Under the pieces are notes generated by a model that was given only the letters and a program-made list of their open reading frames with translations, ran no database searches and was not told the DNA's origin. From positions 21,715,001 to 21,779,000 of the forward strand of contig NC_065573.1 in assembly GCF_937616625.2 (NCBI RefSeq): a stretch of DNA of 64,000 nt. The letters are read 5' to 3'. The stretch is from Mercurialis annua. Its lineage: Eukaryota; Streptophyta; Magnoliopsida; Malpighiales; Euphorbiaceae. The translations under genes and the position numbers were made by a program. Below are positions 59,071 through 64,000 of the stretch, one piece after another (position 1 is the stretch's first letter; every line of letters begins with the position of its first letter).

Positions 59071-62017
59071 TGTCACGACCCAATTTCGTGGATCGTGACC
59101 GGCGCTAGGGTATGGGTATGGTCGTACCAAAACCCGTAGCAAGCCTTGCGGAAAAACAATAAACAATATAAATAGCTTAAATATCTGGAAAGTTTAACAG
59201 CATGCCTTATATATAAAAATAAATAATCCGGAGTGAACATGCCAATAAATAATCGAGCAAATCGATAATCCCAAAGTATAACAATCCAATGAAATAAATA
59301 ACTAGTTCTACTGCGGTCTAAGAGTTCGAAAAAAATAGAAACTAGTTTAATAACATAAAAACCTCCGAGGAATCAAAAGAATCGGAGTGGACCAGCTTTA
59401 AAATCATAAACCTGGAAAATTTGGGAAAAAAACAGGGTCAGATATACTGAGATGAGTTCGCAATACTATTTACATTTATTAAGTTTAAAACCCTTAAATC
59501 AAAACATTTTTATACTAATATAATATGATTATGGAAAAACAGTATTGAAATGATCCCAGCGTAAGTATGACATAGCATACCGATAAACCCAGAGTGGACG
59601 GGAACAAATCCTCGTCAAATAAATATACCAGCGTGAGCAAGACTTTAGTCTGCCGTTTCCCAGAGTACTTACCGGTGCACACAGTCTCGATACAAGCCTA
59701 TCGAGTAGCTCGTTTCAATCCAGTTCCATAATCCGTAAAAACAGTTCGCAAACATTTATAATATTAAAATAAATTGCGGTACTTAATAAAGCGGTAAATA
59801 GCACTACAAACTCACTGCTTGCTTATCCACGTGATCTTGGCAAACAGCTAACCCTGCGTAGACTCCGAAGCACGAGCAGTCGACGGGTCTAAAATAATAA
59901 ATAGGTTAAAATCCGTTGACCCCTAACTCTAAGATCACTAGACACCACGTAGGACTAGCGCAATTAAATAACCAGATAAATCACAGAGAAACACAATCCT
60001 CAAATAAAATGTAATGCCGTAATTAATTCAAGACTATTGAGTTCGTATTTAAATTCAATCCGAAAATATTATTAAAATAATATTTAATTGATAAATAAAA
60101 TCAATTCCTCAAATAGTGGGTTAGCCGAGTTTTCAAAACTACCAAGCTAAACCCACATGTCGGTGACCCAAGTCCAAACCGACCCAACTAATATTCCAGA
60201 GTTTATAAACCACAGTTTATAATCAATATTAAATAAAATATTAATTAATATAAAAATAGAACTCAATAGCTTGAAACCCAAGTAATTAATTATTACCGGC
60301 AAATATCTCAATTAACTAAATAACAAAATAAGGTAAAAATATGACTTTAATCTCAAAGGCATTCTAAATCAAAATCTTAAATTATCGATTAATTAATAAT
60401 TAATCACAATTATTAATTAATTTTTTTAAATATTCAAATATTATTTTTATGCCTAAAATAATATAATCAATTTGACAAACTTTCAAGTTAAATAAAATCC
60501 CCAAAACTTATTTAGTATAGTCAATATATAATATTTAAGTATAAACTATTATAAAATTAATATTTAGTTTAAACTTAAAATATTAATGCCCGAAGTAAAT
60601 TTCAAATATAAATAATAATATTATTTAAAACGTTAATTAATAAGTCAAAACCAATTTCGTAATTTGAAATCAAAAGTCAATATCAAATAGTTAAAAGATA
60701 AGTTTAGGAACCATTATATTTTTGTCACAAAAACTTAATGATCAAAACCACCCATTAGCCAAAAAGGAAACAATTCTTCCAATCACCAAAAGACACATCA
60801 TCACCCTCAAGCTTACAAACTCAATTAACACATTCATAGTTGCAGAAACCGAATTTGATAATTTGCAACCATAACAATCAATTTTTTCATGGCTTTTTAA
60901 CAAATTTACACAATCTCACATTGCTTAACTATAAACCTCAACAACTTGAAGATTTCCGTAACCCAAGCTAATCAACAATCAATCTCCCAAAGACACACAG
61001 TAATCAAATTCCCAGAACAACAAAAGAGTTCAAGAACAACCGAAATTTTAATTAATGAGAAATCAAAACGACAAGCTAGTAACCATACCAAACCATTTAC
61101 AGATCATTAAATCATGAAATAATAGTCATAACACAGTAGAAACTCATGTAAGCAATCCTCATCAAATGGCAGAAACATTCACGTAAGTAGAAACAAATAA
61201 CATGTAAAAACGATGAGACGGCGGCGACTAAAACGGGTTGATTTACGTACCGTTTGGCAAAAAACGAAGAGCAAAGTCGAAGGGGAATGAGTCTACTACC
61301 ACTGGGAGGAAACGGAACTGAAATCGATCTAGAAACGGCTACGAACGAATCAAATTAGTAAACTGTCGCTATTGAATCCAAAACAGAATTTTCACAAAAT
61401 CGATGAAACGGCAACAGCTAAAACGGGAGAAATAACGTACCGTTTTACGAAACAAAAATTGGGATTTGTAGATACGTGAGTCTTCTATCTCTGGAAGGAA
61501 ACGGAACCTATTTCGGCTCAGAAACGATAGAGAAATCAGTGATGAACGGAGACGTCGTTTATTGATCAAAACTGAATTCAAATTAAAACTTACCAAGGAT
61601 TTTTTCACTTAACTTTGGTTGATGATTTCGGAATGAATTCTCAGCGAAATTGAGTAATTAAAGAGGCTAGGGTTTGTATGAAGTGTGGTGATGAATTAGG
61701 GTTAGGAAAATTAGAGTTTAATACGCTGCAATTAGGTTAGAAAGTTGCCCAAAGTACCCTTCCCCGCTGCCAAAAGAAAAAGGAACGTCTCGTTCGAGAC
61801 TTTCAAGTCTCGAACGAGACACTACGTATTGATCAGGTCTCTTTTGAGACCTGGATCAATACTGATGGTTCAACCATTTTGGTTGAACCAAAAGTAAGGG
61901 AATCAAAACCCGGACCAAAAAAAAACCGAACCAAAGATCAAACCACAAATCGAACCACCAAACCGAAAAAAAATCTGTAACTTATAAAATTAAATATCGA
62001 AATTTTACGGGGTTACA
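59071..62017 (-). repeat. 5' LTR of element D
   Basis: This 2947-bp copy pairs with 50762-53711. The element's RNA would start within it. I could not identify a TATA box with confidence in this AT-rich sequence. Confidence 0.94.
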
Positions 62018-62250
62018 ATTTTATCCTTGTATAATATTTAGATATATAAATAATATATTAATGATTAATTTATTTATTGGTGAGTTTTGTATTGGAATGA
62101 AGTCATTAATTCATTTGAGGATAACTAGACATATTTATTAGGGGTATATAAGACTTTGAGTTTTTAAGTTGCTTACCAAATTTAGAAGGTGACCTATAAT
62201 TTGGGACGCCAAAAATAGAAAGGTGGCCTATTTTTGTGGGACAGAGGGAG
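62018..62250. mobile_element. right half of the Stowaway-like element split by element D
   Basis: The end TTTTTGTGGGACAGAGGGAG followed by TA (62251-62252) is the inverted partner of the end at 50668. Both contain the block CCCACAAA and then a GGCCTAT/ATATGCC-type continuation. With D removed the element would be about 327 bp. Confidence 0.75.
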
Positions 62251-62252
62251 TA

Positions 62253-63622
62253 TATAAAATTATTTTACGTACTTTATCATAACTTTGTCATAAATCAATA
62301 ATATTATCATACTATTATTATAGTTTTATCATAATTTTTGCATAATTTTACTTTACATAATTAAATAATAGTATTTCATAACAATATTATAATCTTCATC
62401 ATAATATTATCATAATTGTATCATAATATTCATATAATCGTATAATGCCAAATTAATTTATGTATTTTATCATAACCTTTATCACAATATTATCATAATA
62501 TTTTTAAAACTGTATCATATTATTATCCTAATCATATAATGTAAAATTATTTTATATACTTTATTATTAATTTTATCGAAATATTATCATAATGGTTGTG
62601 TAACCTAATATTATGATATCGTTATGATAATATTATGATACCGTTGTGATAATAAAATAAATATAACGTTTTTTTTCTTATCAAAACACTGTTTTTTTTA
62701 TAGAAAATCATTTTTTTATGTAAATATCTAAAAATCACAATTTTTTTCGACAATCAATAGCAAGTTTTTTTTCGAAAGAACAATTAAGAAGAAACAAAGA
62801 GAGAGAAAAAAATTGTACAAATAAATTCTAGAGCAATTCTTTTATATCAGGAGAAGGAAAAACTAGCTCTAAAGGCCGAGGAAAAGCTTCATTATCAAGC
62901 AAATAATTATTAAGCAAAATTAGAATTTCTGAGGAACAGCGGAAGAAGAACGACGTGAAATAAAAAAAACAAAGTAAGGAGATAATTATTAGAAGGACAA
63001 AGAATATTTAAACCCACCATATGTCGGTTCTATCGGCCACAAGTGTGGACACTAAGCATAGGACTAATAGCATATCACAAGTTGGATCTCATATCCCACA
63101 AAATGAGACTTATTAAAAGCATTTGTAGATGAGTTGTTAAAAGACCTATATTAAGTGGGAGGTCCGATCTATAGGATGCTGAGTCTAGTATCCCCGAGGG
63201 TTTATCCAGATGGTCGGGCTCCATCCCTAAAAGGTTTTCGGGCTCCGTTGGGGGTTCTCTCATCACAAAAAGAAGTATTTGATATGAATTAATGAGGTTA
63301 AAGAGTAATTAAAATATGTTTTAGAATATACATTTAAAACACATATTTTATTGTTAACTTTGTTTTGAAATTGAAATTACAAATATTTTTAAAGATGAAG
63401 TGTTTCTCCTAATTTTTTTTAAGTAAATCTAGATTCGTTGAATTTAAATTGTTATAATTAGTATTTGAGTCAACTTGAGTGTTTTATGGTGTACCAGATC
63501 CGAAAAAAATGTTGATGATACATAACATCTGAATGCAGTCTCACCGTAGATTGGAAGCTAGCTGTGATTAGAATATTGTATATTTTTTTTGGATAAATGA
63601 ATATTGTATGTTATACGATATG
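62253..63622. other. gene-free AT-rich DNA
   Basis: The stretch has ATTATCATAAT-rich repetitive sequence at about 62275-62660. A more GC-rich block at about 63020-63260 (CCACAAAATGAGACTTATT, TCGGGCTC words) looks like a fragment of some retroelement or transcript leader but is not identifiable. I support no gene here. Confidence 0.5.
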
Positions 63623-63771
63623 AACAACATATCGTTCGAATACGAATTTCTTTCATCCCACTTTAATCAATCTACCACTGTTCACTCTCCCTTAAATATA
63701 CATATTTAAGGGAGAGTGAACATTCATTAAAGTGGGATGAAAAAAAAATTAGTCGAACAGTATATGTTGTT
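63623..63771. mobile_element. fold-back MITE-like element with long perfect stems
   Basis: The central stem is GTTCACTCTCCCTTAAATAT and its exact complement (63680-63699, 63702-63721) with a 2-nt loop. Outside it TTTCATCCCACTTTAAT pairs with its complement (63651-63667, 63726-63742). Further out GTTCGA/TCGAAC and AACAACATAT/ATATGTTGTT pair. The whole 149 bp therefore folds into one interrupted hairpin. I could not identify a target duplication. Confidence 0.8.
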
Positions 63772-64000
63772 TAGTTATTTTTTTTAAACTAAACAATAAT
63801 TTTATTTGATTTAAAAACAGATGATTCGGTTCTCTTTATATTTTATTTTATAAGTTGTATATTGTTTTTTGATAAATATAAGTTGTATATTTTGAAATGT
63901 TTTTTTTTAAAAGTTATGTTTTATTTTTTAAGGAGTTTTATATTAATTTTTTATATCATTTTTTAGAAATTAAAATAAATTTTATGGAAATCACGATTTG

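Larger units (their letters stand above)
50762..62017 (-). mobile_element. element D: Tekay/Del-like chromovirus (Ty3/gypsy), apparently intact
   Basis: This 11.26-kb element reads on the minus strand, with LTRs at both ends, primer site, a single gag-pol frame and purine tract in the expected order. LTRs of 2950 and 2947 bp differ at about 16 substitutions and two small indels by eye. The large LTRs, initiator-Met primer site and C-terminal chromodomain place it in the chromoviruses, best matching Tekay/Del. No 5-bp target duplication is visible (TGAAC on the left, ATTTT on the right). The right LTR lacks two bases near its end (GGGGTTACA versus GGGGTATTACA). Confidence 0.93.

Noticed and set aside
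50757..62022. Target-site duplication for element D
   Set aside because: The flanking 5-mers TGAAC and ATTTT do not match, and shifting the ends by a few bases does not create a match.
63075..63266. 63-codon minus-strand frame rich in Pro, Glu and Leu
   Set aside because: It is short, has no recognisable domain and lies in a block that looks like a fragment of a repeated element.

Overview
The window is nuclear DNA of a flowering plant, most likely a eudicot. It is AT-rich, its one ordinary gene belongs to the plant-specific OVATE family, and the rest is plant-type repeats: Ty3/gypsy LTR retrotransposons with plant primer-binding sites, CTCCCTCC-type Stowaway-like MITEs, hAT-like and long-arm fold-back MITEs, and tRNA-derived SINEs. 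I cannot name the species.

Layout. 1-11.7 kb is gene-free AT-rich DNA holding a long-arm MITE with a 9-bp duplication (6535-6843), a second fold-back element (6864-7352), a hAT-like MITE (7816-8116) and two SINE pieces. 11783-12625 (+) is the single host gene I can support, an intron-less OVATE family transcriptional repressor (280 aa). 12.6-15.2 kb is gene-free, with a TA microsatellite and a perfect 87-bp tandem duplication.

15202-44494 is a three-element nest. Element A (594-bp LTRs, target duplication GTTAG, minus orientation) is a Tat-like gypsy element with gag-protease on the minus strand, an extra antisense ORF on the plus strand and no reverse transcriptase or integrase. Two related large-LTR elements sit inside it: C (17073-28127, LTRs 3599 bp, duplication TCTTT) next to or in the antisense ORF, and B (31328-42726, LTRs 3838 bp, duplication CGAAG) in gag. 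B and C have only a decayed gag and no pol. Each LTR of B and C carries an array of short hairpins in which a conserved core is enclosed by different self-complementary arms. This is the most unusual structure in the window.

44.5-50.7 kb is gene-free, with a dense cluster of Stowaway-like MITEs (one inside another), very short tRNA-derived SINEs and a perfect 18-bp-arm palindrome. 50762-62017 is element D, a Tekay/Del-like chromovirus on the minus strand with an uninterrupted 1627-codon gag-pol ORF and 2.95-kb LTRs. D lies inside a Stowaway-like element whose two halves remain at 50668-50761 and 62018-62250. 62.25-64 kb is gene-free and ends with a strong fold-back element.

How the parts relate. 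D and B/C share LTR end sequence (CTAGCGCCGGTC near the end, GGTCGTGACA at the end), the initiator-Met-type primer site, and the pre-polypurine motif AATTCGAGGACGAATTTTT; the B/C gag remnant is homologous to D gag. The simplest reading is that D-like elements supply proteins in trans to the coding-dead B/C family. By-eye LTR differences (A 3 in 594 bp; C about 5 in 3.6 kb; B about 3 in 3.84 kb; D about 16 in 2.95 kb) fit the nesting order, with A older than C and B. All counts and boundaries were read by eye, without alignment software.
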